A stretch of 64,000 bases of DNA, from NCBI RefSeq assembly GCF_001553685.1, contig NZ_CP014264.1, positions 194,001 to 258,000 of the forward strand, given 5' to 3'. Position 1 is the first letter of the stretch. Every line of letters starts with the position of its first letter. Source of the DNA: Streptococcus sp. oral taxon 431. Lineage in GTDB: Bacteria; Bacillota; Bacilli; Lactobacillales; Streptococcaceae. A program made the position numbers and the translations under genes. The notes beneath the pieces were generated by a model, which ran no database searches, was not told where the DNA came from, and saw nothing but the letters and a program-made list of their open reading frames with translations. Positions 8,009 to 18,118 of this stretch are shown here, piece by piece.

Positions 8009-8722
8009 ATGAATAATAATCGTAGATGGTGGAGAGTGGGAGTGTGTATGTTAAGTGCTTTTGTAGGAGTCTTTGCTTACACTCTTAGAGGTATAGTTGA
8101 ACAGATTCAAATGTCACAAGTCTTACCTACTATTTATGGACTTACTCTCGTTATTGGAGGACTTTCCTTCATCTTAGCCATGTATTATCTTGGTAAGAGT
8201 CGAGAAGTTTATACTCTTTATCAAAGGGGGACAGAGGAAGAAGATAGTGATCAGACTTATGTAAGAGCCTATCGTTACTTGGATTATGGTTCGGTTTCTT
8301 CCAATGTTTTGATGATAGCAATGATGACCAGTGGGATTATACTGATTTCTCCGATATTTAAGAATACCTTGCTAATTCTTCCAGCTCTTATTCTATTATG
8401 CTTATACATTATTGTTGCCAATTACTTGTTGCGAACTATTTTTATCGTTCGACACTATAAACTGTCTGCTTATTACACTCCAAAAGATATTTTAGATTAT
8501 CTTAACAGTTATGATGAGGGAGAAAAGCAGGCAGAGATGGAGAGTGCCTTTTTAACTCTGTTTAGGCTGGATCAAATTTTACTGCCATCACTCTATTTTT
8601 TATTGATAGTATTATCAGTTGTTTTACGAGAAATACAAGTGGTTGCCTTAGTTCTTTTAGTTGTCATCCATATCTATATCAATGTTGCACATTTACGAAA
8701 AACAAAACGTTATTTTAAATAG
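8009..8722 (+). CDS. DUF3169-like membrane protein, second copy
   Basis: This 237-residue protein has the same topology as the gene before it. Shared motifs include GKSREVYTLYQRG, TPKDILDYLNSYDEGEKQAEME, VLREIQVVALVLLVVIHIYINV and the C-terminal KRYFK. The 55-nt gap to the first copy has no clear terminator. AGGGGCC upstream is only a fair SD. Conservation of the cytoplasmic PKD-LDY-NSYDEGE segment between copies points to a functional loop rather than mere hydrophobic packing. Confidence 0.7.
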   Translation: MNNNRRWWRVGVCMLSAFVGVFAYTLRGIVEQIQMSQVLPTIYGLTLVIGGLSFILAMYYLGKSREVYTLYQRGTEEEDSDQTYVRAYRYLDYGSVSSNVLMIAMMTSGIILISPIFKNTLLILPALILLCLYIIVANYLLRTIFIVRHYKLSAYYTPKDILDYLNSYDEGEKQAEMESAFLTLFRLDQILLPSLYFLLIVLSVVLREIQVVALVLLVVIHIYINVAHLRKTKRYFK

Positions 8723-8731
8723 GAGAATCTT

Positions 8732-9373
8732 ATGAAAACACTTAAAAATATTGGCTGGTATAGTCTTACTTTCTTATCATTTATTATGGTCTATAGTTTT
8801 ATTCAGGGCGTAGGCTTAGAAGCCATGAAAATGGGTGCGCCTGAATATGTTGCTGTCCCAATTTATGTCTTATTAGCAGGAATTTTCACCTTCGTTACCT
8901 ACAAGTGGTATAAGACAGGAACCGTTACGATTGAAAAAACAGCCCTCAACAAATACATCTGGTTGCCTGCCTTGGTGTGGGCCCTTGTCATTGTTGCTCA
9001 ATTCTTTTTGCCAAATGATCCATCAGTCAATCAACAGACGGCAGAACAATTGACTCATAATCAACCTCTCTTCGCTTTCTTCATGATAGTTGTCTTTGCG
9101 CCCCTGACAGAAGAGTTAACCTTTAGAGGTATGCTAGCTCGTTATGTCTTCCCTCAACAGGATAACATCAAGCAGACAGCTCTCTTTCTACTAGTAACAA
9201 GCATCATCTTTGCCCTCGTTCATTTCCCTGGAACTCCACAACAATTCCTAGTGTATGGTTCCCTCGGTTTGAGCTTGGGGTTGGCTTATATCAGCAAGGG
9301 TGGACTGGCTTACAGCATTGCTTTACATGCTTTAAATAATTTAATCGGATTTTTAATGATTCTCATGCTATAA
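8732..9373 (+). CDS. CPBP-family intramembrane metalloprotease (Abi/CAAX type)
   Basis: This 213-residue polytopic protein carries the CPBP/Abi motifs EELTFRGML (the EExxxR glutamate pair, about residue 128), FALVHFP (FxxxH, near 153) and HALNN at the C-terminus. This family includes glutamic/metallo intramembrane endopeptidases and bacteriocin self-immunity proteins. It is nine bases after the DUF3169-like gene, with AGGAG upstream. Its presence with an XRE regulator and several small membrane proteins suggests an immunity or envelope-protection operon (inference). Confidence 0.85.
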   Translation: MKTLKNIGWYSLTFLSFIMVYSFIQGVGLEAMKMGAPEYVAVPIYVLLAGIFTFVTYKWYKTGTVTIEKTALNKYIWLPALVWALVIVAQFFLPNDPSVNQQTAEQLTHNQPLFAFFMIVVFAPLTEELTFRGMLARYVFPQQDNIKQTALFLLVTSIIFALVHFPGTPQQFLVYGSLGLSLGLAYISKGGLAYSIALHALNNLIGFLMILML

Positions 9374-9391
9374 TAGACTCAGGAGGAAGTC

Positions 9392-9607
9392 ATGAAACGA
9401 GTGATATTATTAGCAGTGATTCAGGCAGTTGTTCTCTTCTTTATCATTGGAGCGCTTGCCTATGCTTTTAAAGGGGATTTCTTTTATAACCATCTAGCAG
9501 TTATCTTTGCACCAATTGCAGGTATTATGCGATTTGCGACAGCCTATGCAACGGAGATTGTTCTCCCTAAAAAGGCTGCAGAGATTGCTGAAAAGCGTAA
9601 AAAATAA
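9392..9607 (+). CDS. Small membrane protein, last gene of the hisS-aspS accessory operon
   Basis: This 71-residue protein has two hydrophobic segments (residues 4-26 and 33-50) and a lysine-rich tail (EIVLPKKAAEIAEKRKK). AGGAGG lies eight bases upstream. It ends shortly before a terminator that isolates the operon from aspS. No family is recognised. Confidence 0.65.
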   Translation: MKRVILLAVIQAVVLFFIIGALAYAFKGDFFYNHLAVIFAPIAGIMRFATAYATEIVLPKKAAEIAEKRKK

Positions 9608-9628
9608 AGAAATTCCAAGTAAAATAAG

Positions 9629-9658
9629 ATCCAGCGAATGACTTTGCTGGATTTTTTC
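9629..9658 (+). terminator. Terminator of the accessory operon
   Basis: ATCCAGC (9629-9635) pairs with GCTGGAT (9646-9652), with a ten-base loop and six following T residues. Confidence 0.8.
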
Positions 9659-9755
9659 ATTTATAGCAGGATTCTTCTCAACTTTTCTGATGATTTTCAT
9701 GAAGAGCCTGCGCTTTTATGGTAAAATAGTAACAGAATAAAAGAGGAGAGAAAAC

Positions 9756-11519
9756 ATGAAACGTAGTATGTATGCTGGTCGTGTTCGTGAGGAGCACATC
9801 GGACAAGAAATTACCTTGAAAGGCTGGGTTGCACGTCGTCGTGACCTTGGTGGTTTGATCTTTATCGATCTTCGCGACCGTGAAGGAATCATGCAGTTGG
9901 TTATCAACCCAGAAAAAGTATCTGCAGAGGTGATGGCAACAGCTGAAAGCCTTCGTAGTGAATTTGTCATCGAGGTGACTGGTCAAGTTGCTGCACGTGA
10001 GCAGGCCAATGATAAGTTGGCGACTGGAGCAGTTGAACTGAATGTAACAGCTCTTACTGTACTTAACACAGCTAAAACAACACCATTTGAAATCAAGGAT
10101 GGCATTGAAGCAAACGATGATACGCGTCTACGTTACCGTTACCTTGACCTTCGTCGTCCAGAAATGTTGGAAAATCTTAAACTTCGTGCCAAGGTAACGC
10201 ATTCTATCCGCAACTACTTGGATGAGTTGGAATTTATCGATGTGGAAACACCATTCCTTTCTAAATCAACACCAGAAGGGGCGCGTGACTATTTGGTGCC
10301 ATCTCGTGTTAATAAAGGGCATTTCTATGCTCTTCCTCAAAGTCCGCAGATTACAAAACAGTTGTTGATGAATGCTGGGTTTGATCGTTACTACCAAATT
10401 GTTAAATGTTTCCGTGACGAAGACTTGCGTGGTGACCGCCAACCTGAATTTACTCAGGTCGACTTGGAAACTTCATTCTTGACTGAGCAAGAAATCCAAG
10501 ACATCACAGAAGGCTTGATTGCGCGCGTGATGAAGGAAACAAAAGGCATCGAAGTAACACTGCCATTCCCTCGAATGAAGTATGATGATGCTATGGCTCT
10601 TTATGGTTCTGACAAGCCTGATACTCGTTTTGAAATGTTGCTTCAAGACTTGACAGATCTTGTCAAGGGTGTTGATTTCAAGGTCTTCTCAGAAGCACCT
10701 GCCGTTAAAGCCATTGTAGTTCAAGGCGCAGCAGACAACTACTCTCGTAAAGACATCGACAAGATGACAGAAGTAGCTAAACAGTATGGTGCCAAAGGTC
10801 TTGCTTGGGTCAAGGTAGTTGATGGAGAATTAAATGGACCAGTTGCGAAATTCTTGACTGGTATCCAAGCAGACTTGACAACAGCGCTTGGTCTTGAAGA
10901 TAAGGACTTGGTTCTCTTTGTGGCTGATACGCTTGAAGTAGCTAATGCAACTCTTGGTGCCCTTCGTGGACGTATTGCTAAAGAACTAGGCTTGATTGAT
11001 AATGATAAATTTAACTTCCTTTGGGTTGTTGACTGGCCAATGTTTGAATGGTCTGAAGAAGAAGGCCGTTATATGAGCGCCCACCATCCATTTACCCTTC
11101 CTCAAGCAGAAACTGCTCACGAGCTCGAGGGTGAATTGGCTAAGGTTCGTGCCATTGCCTATGATATCGTCCTAAACGGTTATGAACTTGGTGGCGGTAG
11201 CCTTCGTATCAACCAAAAAGAACTGCAAGAACGTATGTTCAAAGCTCTTGGTTTCTCAGCTGAAGAAGCCAATGACCAGTTTGGTTTCCTTTTGGAAGCC
11301 ATGGACTATGGATTCCCACCACACGGTGGTTTGGCTATCGGTCTTGACCGTTTTGTCATGTTACTCGCTGGAGAAGAAAATATCCGTGAAGTCATCGCCT
11401 TTCCTAAGAACAACAAAGCAACTGATCCAATGACGCAAGCACCATCAACAGTAGCTCTTAAACAATTAGAGGAACTTAATCTACAAGTAGAACAAGATGA
11501 AACAAACGAAACTAACTAA
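9756..11519 (+). CDS. aspS: Aspartyl-tRNA synthetase
   Basis: This 587-residue class II synthetase charges tRNA-Asp. It has an N-terminal OB-fold anticodon domain (residues 1-105, [22 protein letters not shown]), motif 2 near residue 217 ([20 protein letters not shown]), the bacterial GAD insertion (about 290-400), and motif 3 near 530 ([16 protein letters not shown]). The length is normal for bacterial AspRS. GAGGAGAG lies nine bases upstream; TGGTAAAAT (9719-9727) is an extended -10. The last 23 bases overlap the downstream YitT-family gene. Confidence 0.97.
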   Translation: MKRSMYAGRVREEHIGQEITLKGWVARRRDLGGLIFIDLRDREGIMQLVINPEKVSAEVMATAESLRSEFVIEVTGQVAAREQANDKLATGAVELNVTALTVLNTAKTTPFEIKDGIEANDDTRLRYRYLDLRRPEMLENLKLRAKVTHSIRNYLDELEFIDVETPFLSKSTPEGARDYLVPSRVNKGHFYALPQSPQITKQLLMNAGFDRYYQIVKCFRDEDLRGDRQPEFTQVDLETSFLTEQEIQDITEGLIARVMKETKGIEVTLPFPRMKYDDAMALYGSDKPDTRFEMLLQDLTDLVKGVDFKVFSEAPAVKAIVVQGAADNYSRKDIDKMTEVAKQYGAKGLAWVKVVDGELNGPVAKFLTGIQADLTTALGLEDKDLVLFVADTLEVANATLGALRGRIAKELGLIDNDKFNFLWVVDWPMFEWSEEEGRYMSAHHPFTLPQAETAHELEGELAKVRAIAYDIVLNGYELGGGSLRINQKELQERMFKALGFSAEEANDQFGFLLEAMDYGFPPHGGLAIGLDRFVMLLAGEENIREVIAFPKNNKATDPMTQAPSTVALKQLEELNLQVEQDETNETN

Positions 11520-12438
11520 AAAGTGGAATCATTATCTTCGCCGCTTTGCTTATCGAGTAAAGATTTTGCGTGTTTTACAAAGTATTTCTCGAGAAAAATA
11601 CGATGAAAAAATCTCAGCTTCTCTGGTATATGGTTTTCTATCAGCAGTAGCTGTCAATTTCTTTTTCCAACCAGGGCACGTTTATTCAAGTGGTGCGACA
11701 GGTTTGGCCCAGATTATATCTGCTCTAAGTAACCACTGGTTTGGGTTTCATTTCCCAATCTCAGTAGCATTTTATACCATCAATATTCCTCTCATGATTT
11801 TGGCCTGGTATCAAATTGGACATAAGTTCACGATTTTTACCTTTATCACGGTATCTATGAGTTCGCTCTTTATCCAGTTTGTGCCGGTGGTGGTCTTGAC
11901 AGAAGATCCAATCATCAATGCCCTTTTTGGGGGTGTTGTCATGGGGCTTGGAATCGGATTTGCGCTACGTCATAACATCTCCAGTGGCGGAACAGATATT
12001 GTCAGCCTAACCATTCGTAAGAAGACAGGTCGTAACGTCGGAAGCATCTCTTTCTTGGTGAACGGTACCATCATGTTGATTGCTGGAGTGACCTTTGGTT
12101 GGAAATATGCCCTTTATTCCATGATTACTATCTTTGTCTCAAGTCGTGTGACAGATGCAGTTTTCACCAAACAAAAACGCATGCAGGCCATGATTGTTAC
12201 TAGCAATCCAGATGCAGTCATTGAGAAAATCCATCATAAATTGCACCGTGGAGCGACTATGATCCATGATGCTGAAGGAACTTATAACCACGAACGTAAG
12301 GCTGTTTTGATTACGGTTATCACTCGTGCAGAGTTCAATGATTTTAAACTGATCATGAAGCAAGTTGATCCAACAGCCTTTGTTTCTGTTTCAGAAAATG
12401 TTCATATCCTAGGCCGATTTGTCGAAGTCGAAAACTAA
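11497..12438 (+). CDS. YitT-family membrane protein (DUF161/DUF2179)
   Basis: This 313-residue protein has five to six N-terminal membrane helices (residues 45-215), with the family hallmarks [14 protein letters not shown] and [14 protein letters not shown] cytoplasmic DUF2179 domain follows (residues 230-310, [30 protein letters not shown]). The transport role is not established. The ATG lies inside the 3' end of aspS with no strong SD, so expression probably relies on coupling to aspS. It ends at a terminator shared with the convergent malR. Confidence 0.85.
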   Translation: MKQTKLTKKWNHYLRRFAYRVKILRVLQSISREKYDEKISASLVYGFLSAVAVNFFFQPGHVYSSGATGLAQIISALSNHWFGFHFPISVAFYTINIPLMILAWYQIGHKFTIFTFITVSMSSLFIQFVPVVVLTEDPIINALFGGVVMGLGIGFALRHNISSGGTDIVSLTIRKKTGRNVGSISFLVNGTIMLIAGVTFGWKYALYSMITIFVSSRVTDAVFTKQKRMQAMIVTSNPDAVIEKIHHKLHRGATMIHDAEGTYNHERKAVLITVITRAEFNDFKLIMKQVDPTAFVSVSENVHILGRFVEVEN

Positions 12439-12460
12439 TCAATTATAAAAATAGATTACA

Positions 12461-12499
12461 AAAAACCAACTCTAAGCAAAAGTGTTAGAGCTGGTTTTT
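12461..12499. terminator. Bidirectional terminator between the YitT-family gene and malR
   Basis: A long stem pairs AAAAACCA-A-CTCTAA (12461-12475) with TTAGAG-C-TGGTTTTT (12485-12499). A and T runs on opposite sides allow termination in both directions. The convergent genes end at 12438 and 12501. Confidence 0.85.
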
Positions 12500-12500
12500 C

Positions 12501-13487
12501 TTATTTTTCAATGATTTCATGCGCAATGACTTGACGATAGCAGATTTGACGATTTTCTTTGACATCATTGATGATTTGAAGAATAGTCTCAAACGAAGTG
12601 CGGCCGAGAGCTAGACTATTAATATTGACATAGGCTGCTAGGTTTAATTTTGGATTTACAGAGTCAAAGCTAAGAACAGGGACATTCAGCTGATGTTCGT
12701 TGAGGTAGTTACAAACACCTTCAGCTAAGAGGCTATCTGTTGTGATAACAGCATCGGTTTTTGGATCGTATTCAAAAAGTTGTTTGCTAAATTTATATCC
12801 CTTTTCTTCAAGAAATCCATCAGCGAAAAAGGTACGATGACTATCAAGAGATAGTTTGTGTTCTTGGAGGGCTTGCTCGTAACCTGTTAGACGATCCTGC
12901 GTAACGTAGAGTTTCTTGGTACCGCCGATGAAAGCAATGCGGCTGCATCCTTTTTTGATGAAGTATTCTGTCGCATCAAAACCAGCTTGAATATTATCAT
13001 TGTCAACAAGTGAAATGAAGGGTGATAGTGATTTCCCAAGGATGAGGAAGGGAAATTGTTCTTCAGTAACGAGTTTAACCAAGGGGTCATTTTCTTGGGC
13101 ATACAAGAAGATAAGACCGTCTACACGCTTTCCATAAACCATCTGTGAAATTGCATTTAAGCGCTCTTTTTCGTCTTTTCCAGTTGCAATCTGGATAGCA
13201 TAGTGATTTTCTGAAGCAACTTGTGCAATTCCTCTAAGGACAGAAGGAAAGAAAGGATTTTGATAGAAAACGTCTGAATCATCTGGAAGAACCAGGCCGA
13301 TAACCTGCGTATAACTACTAACCAGGCTTCGGGCATTAAGATTAGGATGATAGTTGAGTTCTTTCATTACCTTTCGAACTCGTTTTTTGGTTTCATCGCT
13401 AATGGTTGATTTGTTTTGAATAACACGGGTTACGGTTGAGGGTGAGACCCCTGCAGCCTTGGCCACGTCTTTAATCGTAACAGGCAT
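12501..13487 (-). CDS. malR: Maltose operon repressor, LacI family
   Basis: This 328-residue protein has an N-terminal LacI helix-turn-helix and hinge (TIKDVAKAAGVSPSTVTRVIQ, residues 3-25) and a periplasmic-binding-protein-like effector domain. It should repress the divergent mal operons by binding palindromes with a central CG; two such sites with the core GCAAACGTTT lie at 18061-18077 and 18382-18397. TAGGAG sits just before the ATG, and the stop of malA is nine bases upstream, so it is co-transcribed with malA. The order malA-malR downstream of malXCD matches what I recall for pneumococcus. Confidence 0.92.
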   Translation of the reverse strand: MPVTIKDVAKAAGVSPSTVTRVIQNKSTISDETKKRVRKVMKELNYHPNLNARSLVSSYTQVIGLVLPDDSDVFYQNPFFPSVLRGIAQVASENHYAIQIATGKDEKERLNAISQMVYGKRVDGLIFLYAQENDPLVKLVTEEQFPFLILGKSLSPFISLVDNDNIQAGFDATEYFIKKGCSRIAFIGGTKKLYVTQDRLTGYEQALQEHKLSLDSHRTFFADGFLEEKGYKFSKQLFEYDPKTDAVITTDSLLAEGVCNYLNEHQLNVPVLSFDSVNPKLNLAAYVNINSLALGRTSFETILQIINDVKENRQICYRQVIAHEIIEK

Positions 13488-13496
13488 AATAATCTC

Positions 13497-14297
13497 CTAC
13501 TTGTGGTAGTCTGGATCACGGAAATGCGTTTTGTAAAAGATAGTGACCAGGTATAGAACAAATAAAATGTTTTGAACAGTAATTAAAGTTGCCATATTTT
13601 GGCCTAGGAGACCGAGAATCATGGCAAGTAAGGTTGGTAATCCTAAACAGTTCAAGATGAAATGATAGCACTCTTTATAGCTTTTAAATGAAAAGAGACG
13701 TGATTTTTTCGTAAAGTAGAGCAAGAGGCTAGAACCTAGAGCAACGATGAAAAAATTAAGTCCGAAGAGGAAGCTAGAACCTAACACAAGAAAGAGGCTA
13801 ACATAGATACGATTCTGTTGATACCAGTCTTTAGAAATGTCTTGTGTTAAGCTTTCCTTGCTTTGGAAACTATCGGTCGTGATCGCATGATAGCGAATGC
13901 TAGTCAATTCTTTTCCTTGCTTACTGATGACGAGTTGCTCAGGTTCAAAGTTAAGAAGTAATTCTTCAGGAAAGTTTGAACTAGAAGCGTCTCCGATTTG
14001 AACAGAAGCTAGATGAGGAGTTGAACCAGTATAGCTCAGCTTCCCATCATTAATCTGAGTATTTGCAGCTAAATCTTGTACGACATCGTCCGTCAGAGGA
14101 GCGTAGACATCATCGATGAAGGTTTCTAAAGGATAGGTGTCCTGAGAGCTGTTCTGGATGGCAATAGGAACCATAGACAAGCTAATCAAGAAAACACTGG
14201 TAAAAATCAGTTGAAACCAGTTTAGACCGAAACGATGAGAGAGGGGCTTACGAAATCCCCAAATACTATTAAAATAAGAAAATGGATATGGTAGCAT
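13497..14297 (-). CDS. malA: Maltodextrin utilisation protein MalA (DUF1189)
   Basis: This 266-residue protein has an N-terminal membrane helix (residues 29-47), a large extracytoplasmic region (about 48-165) and three C-terminal membrane segments. This is the DUF1189 layout of streptococcal MalA, whose exact role in maltodextrin use is unknown. It has its own promoter in the gap after malD and leads into malR. AGAAAGAGA upstream is a modest SD. Identity rests on the topology plus the position between malD and malR. Confidence 0.85.
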   Translation of the reverse strand: MLPYPFSYFNSIWGFRKPLSHRFGLNWFQLIFTSVFLISLSMVPIAIQNSSQDTYPLETFIDDVYAPLTDDVVQDLAANTQINDGKLSYTGSTPHLASVQIGDASSSNFPEELLLNFEPEQLVISKQGKELTSIRYHAITTDSFQSKESLTQDISKDWYQQNRIYVSLFLVLGSSFLFGLNFFIVALGSSLLLYFTKKSRLFSFKSYKECYHFILNCLGLPTLLAMILGLLGQNMATLITVQNILFVLYLVTIFYKTHFRDPDYHK

Positions 14298-14331
14298 AAA
14301 TCTCTTTCTATAGGCATTTTTCTATACGAGT

Positions 14332-14360
14332 ATTATATAGAGAAATGGTTTTTATTTCAA
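14332..14360 (-). promoter_or_regulatory. Promoter of malA-malR
   Basis: On the minus strand, TTGAAA (14360-14355), a 17-nt spacer and TATAAT (14337-14332) form a near-consensus promoter 35 nt upstream of the malA start. No MalR-like palindrome overlaps it, so malAR appears separately and constitutively driven. Confidence 0.8.
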
Positions 14361-14480
14361 GCGGGGGAGCAGAATCCTTGGTAAAAGTAAATGTTTGTCA
14401 TGATTTATTCACTAACTAACAAGGAAAACTCAGTAAGCTCTTGTTTCTCACCAGACAATCGATGTACAAGTTCAAAAATG

Positions 14481-14519
14481 AAAAAGGGTGGCGGGGGTAT
14501 ATTACCCCTTGTCGCCACC
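14481..14519 (-). terminator. Terminator overlapping the 3' end of malD
   Basis: On the minus strand, GGTGGCG-ACAA-GGGGTA pairs with TACCCC-CGCCACC, followed by a T run (complement of 14481-14485). The left half of the stem lies within the last six codons and stop of malD, so the terminator is encoded partly inside the gene. It separates malXCD from malAR. Confidence 0.85.
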
Positions 14520-15344
14520 GCTTGTAAGTCCTGAAACGAAGTTCTTTTGTAAGAAGAAGAAGAGTGTACAGATTGGAAGAGCGATGAGGATAGCACCTGC
14601 TGAGAAGTAGGCAATCTTCATGTTCTTCACATTGCTAACGAAGGTCTGTAGACCAACGGCAACTGTAAAGTATTCTTTTTCACGAAGCAAGAAACTAGAG
14701 AGGATATAGTCTCCGAAAGGTCCCATGAAGGCCCAGAGTGCTTGTACAGCAACCATTGGACGAACAAGAGGGAGAACGATTTGCCAGAAGCGGCGGAAAT
14801 GTCCTGCACCATCAAGTTTTGCAGACTCATCAAGAGACATTGGCACGGTGTCAAAGTAACCTTTCATCAACCAAGCATTCATAGGGATACCTCCACCAAC
14901 GTAGAGGAAGATGAGGAACCAGCTATGGTTAAGGGCATTCAACATGAGGGCCATAACGAAGAAGGCAGTCAAAGCAGCCATTGTAGGCACCATTTGGATA
15001 ATCAAGAAGAAGACCAAACTTTGTTTACGAGCCAAGAAGTTGTAACGGCTATAGGCATAACCAGCAAGTACGATAATACTTGTTTGTACAACCATAGTGA
15101 TCAAAGCGATGATCAAAGTGTTGAGGTACCATGTACCGTACAAGGTTTCTGTAAAGAGCCCTTTGAAGTTATCAAAATTGAAGTCGATGTTAGTATCGAG
15201 TTTAAAGGCTGCGACGTTACCTGCCTTGAAGGCTGACATGATAGTAATCAACAGTGGATAGATAATCACGATTGAAAGGCCAATCAAGTAGAGGTAAGTA
15301 AGGGTTTGAGTCAGTCTACGTTTGAGTTTGATTGAGTTATTCAT
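14502..15344 (-). CDS. malD: Maltodextrin ABC transporter permease MalD
   Basis: This 280-residue MalG-type permease has six membrane segments and the coupling loop [25 protein letters not shown] near residue 185. It forms the channel with MalC for maltodextrins delivered by MalX; the ATPase (MsmK-type) is not encoded here. The ATG at 15344 is two bases after the malC stop, with GGAGG inside the end of malC, so it is preferred over an upstream in-frame ATG at 15389. It ends in a terminator overlapping its own stop. Confidence 0.94.
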   Translation of the reverse strand: MNNSIKLKRRLTQTLTYLYLIGLSIVIIYPLLITIMSAFKAGNVAAFKLDTNIDFNFDNFKGLFTETLYGTWYLNTLIIALITMVVQTSIIVLAGYAYSRYNFLARKQSLVFFLIIQMVPTMAALTAFFVMALMLNALNHSWFLIFLYVGGGIPMNAWLMKGYFDTVPMSLDESAKLDGAGHFRRFWQIVLPLVRPMVAVQALWAFMGPFGDYILSSFLLREKEYFTVAVGLQTFVSNVKNMKIAYFSAGAILIALPICTLFFFLQKNFVSGLTSGGDKG

Positions 15345-15345
15345 C

Positions 15346-16638
15346 TTAGACGTCCTCCATATCAAATGCGTGTAGTTTCTTGAAGGCAATCATAGAGATT
15401 GAGATGACAATGATAGAGATAATCAAGGTAACAGCTGCCGCCATAGAGTATTGAGGAGATGTACCCGTTGTCAAACGGTAGATCCATGAGATCAAGATAT
15501 CGGTTGAACCAGCACCACCACCGACACTACCAGGACCACCGCCATTGAAGAGGTACATGATAGAGAAGTTGTTGAAGTTGAAGGTGTATTGGCTGATCAA
15601 AGTAGGTGCCGCAACAGCCAAGATCATTGGGAAAGTGATGTTGCGGAATTTTTGCCAAGCGTTTGCACCGTCGATATAAGCTGCTTCATACAAGTCGTTT
15701 GGAATAGACTGTAGGATACCGAGAGTAAGGACATAGATATAAGGGAATCCAAGCCAACCTTGCATCATAATCAAGGCAACCTTAGTCCAAGTAGGGTCTG
15801 TTTTCCAAGGGATAAGAGCTCCATCGAGGAATGGAAGAACCTTAGCAAAGAGAGGGATAACTTGGGTATTGATAGCACCAACACTATCGTTGAACATGTT
15901 TGAGAATGTCAAGATAGTGATGAAGGCTGGAACCGCCCAAGGCAGAAGGAAGATAACACCAAAGATACGTTTCCCCTTGATGAATGGTTGGTTGGCAATA
16001 ATAGCTGTGAAGATACCGATTACAATCTGTAAAGTTGATGCAGACAAAGCCCAGATAATAGTCCAAGAAAGAACAGAACCGAAGGCTGAACGGAAGGTAC
16101 TCAAGCTCCAGATATTTGTGAAGTTAGTCAAACCAACCCAGTCTAACAATTTGTTTGGTGGCAAGTGTTGGAAGTCATAGTTTGTGAAGGCAATCATCAA
16201 GGTTACGACAACGGGGAAGATGATTGCAAAGGTCATGGCAATATAAGATGGAATAATCAAGAGGTAAGGGAAGCCATTTTCATAGATTCCTTTGATCATA
16301 TCTTTTAGCGTAAGTGGTACTGGAATTCCATTGTTAATACGTTTTGCGATAGTATGTGCATCTTTAATATTTGAGAAATAAAAGAGTACATAAACGACTA
16401 CAAAGATTAAATGGAAGGCACCACGAATCAGCATGAAGAGGGAATTATCACGACCTGGCTTGTCACCAAGAGTAATGAGGTTGCTCAATTCAGGGGCTGC
16501 AAGTGCTAGGAAATAAAGGACAAATACGATGGTTACACCAAGGAAGATAAAACCTTTTGCCTTTTGTTTGTTGTAAATCTGTCCTAACCCAGGAATGAGA
16601 GACAGCAGTGCTGCTTTACTAGGTTGTTGCTTTTCCAT
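15346..16638 (-). CDS. malC: Maltodextrin ABC transporter permease MalC
   Basis: This 430-residue MalF-type permease has an N-terminal extension with two to three additional hydrophobic segments (residues 10-110) and a C-terminal permease domain. The coupling loop is [23 protein letters not shown] near residue 330. The start at 16638 is chosen because AAAGGAG lies five bases upstream; an ATG 15 bases earlier overlaps that SD. It follows malX across a 110-nt gap containing a stable hairpin that may reduce readthrough from malX. Confidence 0.94.
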   Translation of the reverse strand: MEKQQPSKAALLSLIPGLGQIYNKQKAKGFIFLGVTIVFVLYFLALAAPELSNLITLGDKPGRDNSLFMLIRGAFHLIFVVVYVLFYFSNIKDAHTIAKRINNGIPVPLTLKDMIKGIYENGFPYLLIIPSYIAMTFAIIFPVVVTLMIAFTNYDFQHLPPNKLLDWVGLTNFTNIWSLSTFRSAFGSVLSWTIIWALSASTLQIVIGIFTAIIANQPFIKGKRIFGVIFLLPWAVPAFITILTFSNMFNDSVGAINTQVIPLFAKVLPFLDGALIPWKTDPTWTKVALIMMQGWLGFPYIYVLTLGILQSIPNDLYEAAYIDGANAWQKFRNITFPMILAVAAPTLISQYTFNFNNFSIMYLFNGGGPGSVGGGAGSTDILISWIYRLTTGTSPQYSMAAAVTLIISIIVISISMIAFKKLHAFDMEDV

Positions 16639-16706
16639 AATAACTCCTTTCATAGGATACTGGTTTCTAATTAAAACCTAAACTATATATGTTTTCTATT
16701 GATAAA

Positions 16707-16740
16707 TTCAAAGGGGGATTTGAATTCCACCCCCCTTGAA
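16707..16740 (-). terminator. Intercistronic hairpin between malX and malC
   Basis: On the minus strand TTCAAGGGGG pairs with CCCCCTTTGAA (one bulged base), eight bases after the malX stop. The T tract after it is weak. The likely effect is partial termination or 3'-end protection, giving more malX than malCD mRNA, which is common for ABC binding-protein genes. Confidence 0.6.
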
Positions 16741-16748
16741 CAAATTTT

Positions 16749-18020
16749 TTATTCACCAAATTTTTGTTTGATTGTTTCTTTGATCAATGTTACAGCATCG
16801 TTTGCAGCTGTCTTAGCATCTTTCTTACCACTTACAGCTTCAAATAGCATTGTTTTAGCTGGGTCCCAAACAGCTGACATTTGAGGGATGTTTGGCATTG
16901 GTTGAGCGTTTTGGAACTGTTTGATAACAGCTGTTGTCAACTCATCGTTTTTACCTTCAGCATATGAACGAGCCTCAGTGTTAGCTGGGATTTCGTTAGT
17001 TTTATCGTAGAAGGCTTTTTGTTCTTCAGTTGAAACAAGGAAGTCTACAAATTTTTGAGCAGCTTCAAGGTTCTTAGTACTTGATGGGATGATCCAAGCT
17101 TTACCACCACCGAATGTTTCATAGTTTTTACCGTTTGGAAGAGTTGGGATAGTCGCAACACTGTAGTTTACTTTAGCATCTTTGAAGGCCTGAGCTTTCC
17201 AAGGACCATCAATGATAGCAGCTGTTTTACCTTCTTGGAATTGAGTTTGGATTAGGTTTGGAGCTCCTTCTGTATCTTGCATACCTTTAGGCCATTTTTC
17301 GTACCAAGTTTTAGCGTAGTTGATAGCAGTGATAGCTCCTTCGTTTGCAAGTCCGATATCTTTAGAATCTTTACCGTTTTGGCCAAATACGTAACCGCCG
17401 TTACCAGCAAGAAGTCCGTATGCATAGTAGAAGTTTGTCCAGTCAGCAAGGAAGGCAGTTGTTTTACCATCTTCACCAGCGAAGGCATATTTGCTATCTT
17501 TAGCAAGTTCTTCTAATTCAGCAAAAGTTTTTGGAGCTTCTTTAATCAAGTCTTTATTATAGTACAAAACAAGTGACTCGATAACAGCAGGAGCACCGTA
17601 AACTTTACCGTCAGCAGCTGTTACAAGAGATTTAGTTTTATCATCTGTTTTAGCACCGTCGCTCAATTTCACTTCTGAAAGTTGTCCGTCTTTACCAAGG
17701 CTACCTACTCGGTCGTATGGTGCCATCATAACGTCAGCAGCTTTACCAGATTGGTTATCTAGAGAAAGGTTATCGAGACCACCCATTTGGTCTCCTGTTT
17801 TGATAGTAACTTTTACTCCAGCTTCTTTTTCGTAAGCTTGTGCAGCTGATTCAGCAAATGCTTTATATTGGTCTTCAACGTATAAAGTAAGTTCTTTACC
17901 TTCAGATGAACCAGAATCAGCCGCTTTATCAGCAGTTTTGCTTCCGCAAGCTACCAAAAGCAAGCTAGCAAGAGTAGCAGTACCAAGTACAGCTGCGCTC
18001 TTCATGAATTTTGTTGACAT
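16749..18020 (-). CDS. malX: Maltose/maltodextrin-binding lipoprotein MalX
   Basis: This 423-residue solute-binding lipoprotein has a signal peptide ending in the lipobox LLVACG (Cys at about residue 25), a Ser/Asp-rich linker, and a type-1 binding-protein fold starting ELTLYVEDQYKAFAESAAQAYEKEAG. It captures maltodextrins at the cell surface for MalC/MalD. AGGAGG lies ten bases upstream. The promoter and an operator half lie at 18061-18118. The length matches pneumococcal MalX (about 423). Confidence 0.95.
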   Translation of the reverse strand: MSTKFMKSAAVLGTATLASLLLVACGSKTADKAADSGSSEGKELTLYVEDQYKAFAESAAQAYEKEAGVKVTIKTGDQMGGLDNLSLDNQSGKAADVMMAPYDRVGSLGKDGQLSEVKLSDGAKTDDKTKSLVTAADGKVYGAPAVIESLVLYYNKDLIKEAPKTFAELEELAKDSKYAFAGEDGKTTAFLADWTNFYYAYGLLAGNGGYVFGQNGKDSKDIGLANEGAITAINYAKTWYEKWPKGMQDTEGAPNLIQTQFQEGKTAAIIDGPWKAQAFKDAKVNYSVATIPTLPNGKNYETFGGGKAWIIPSSTKNLEAAQKFVDFLVSTEEQKAFYDKTNEIPANTEARSYAEGKNDELTTAVIKQFQNAQPMPNIPQMSAVWDPAKTMLFEAVSGKKDAKTAANDAVTLIKETIKQKFGE

Positions 18021-18060
18021 AGTGTATTCCTCCTAAAGAATAACAAATTTTAATTTCGAG

Positions 18061-18118
18061 GAAACGCAAACGTTTTCCCTTATGACTTTAGTATAGCACA
18101 AACAGAAAACGGTTGCAA
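18061..18118 (-). promoter_or_regulatory. malXCD promoter with MalR operator and cre-like site
   Basis: On the minus strand, the -35 TTGCAA (18118-18113), 17 nt and the -10 TATACT (18095-18090) are near consensus. The near-palindrome GAAACGCAAACGTTTTC (18061-18077) lies just downstream of the start point and resembles the palindrome upstream of malQ, so it is the likely MalR operator. The -35 is embedded in CAGAAAACGGTTGCAAG (18103-18119), a CcpA cre-like sequence, suggesting catabolite repression. Confidence 0.8.
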
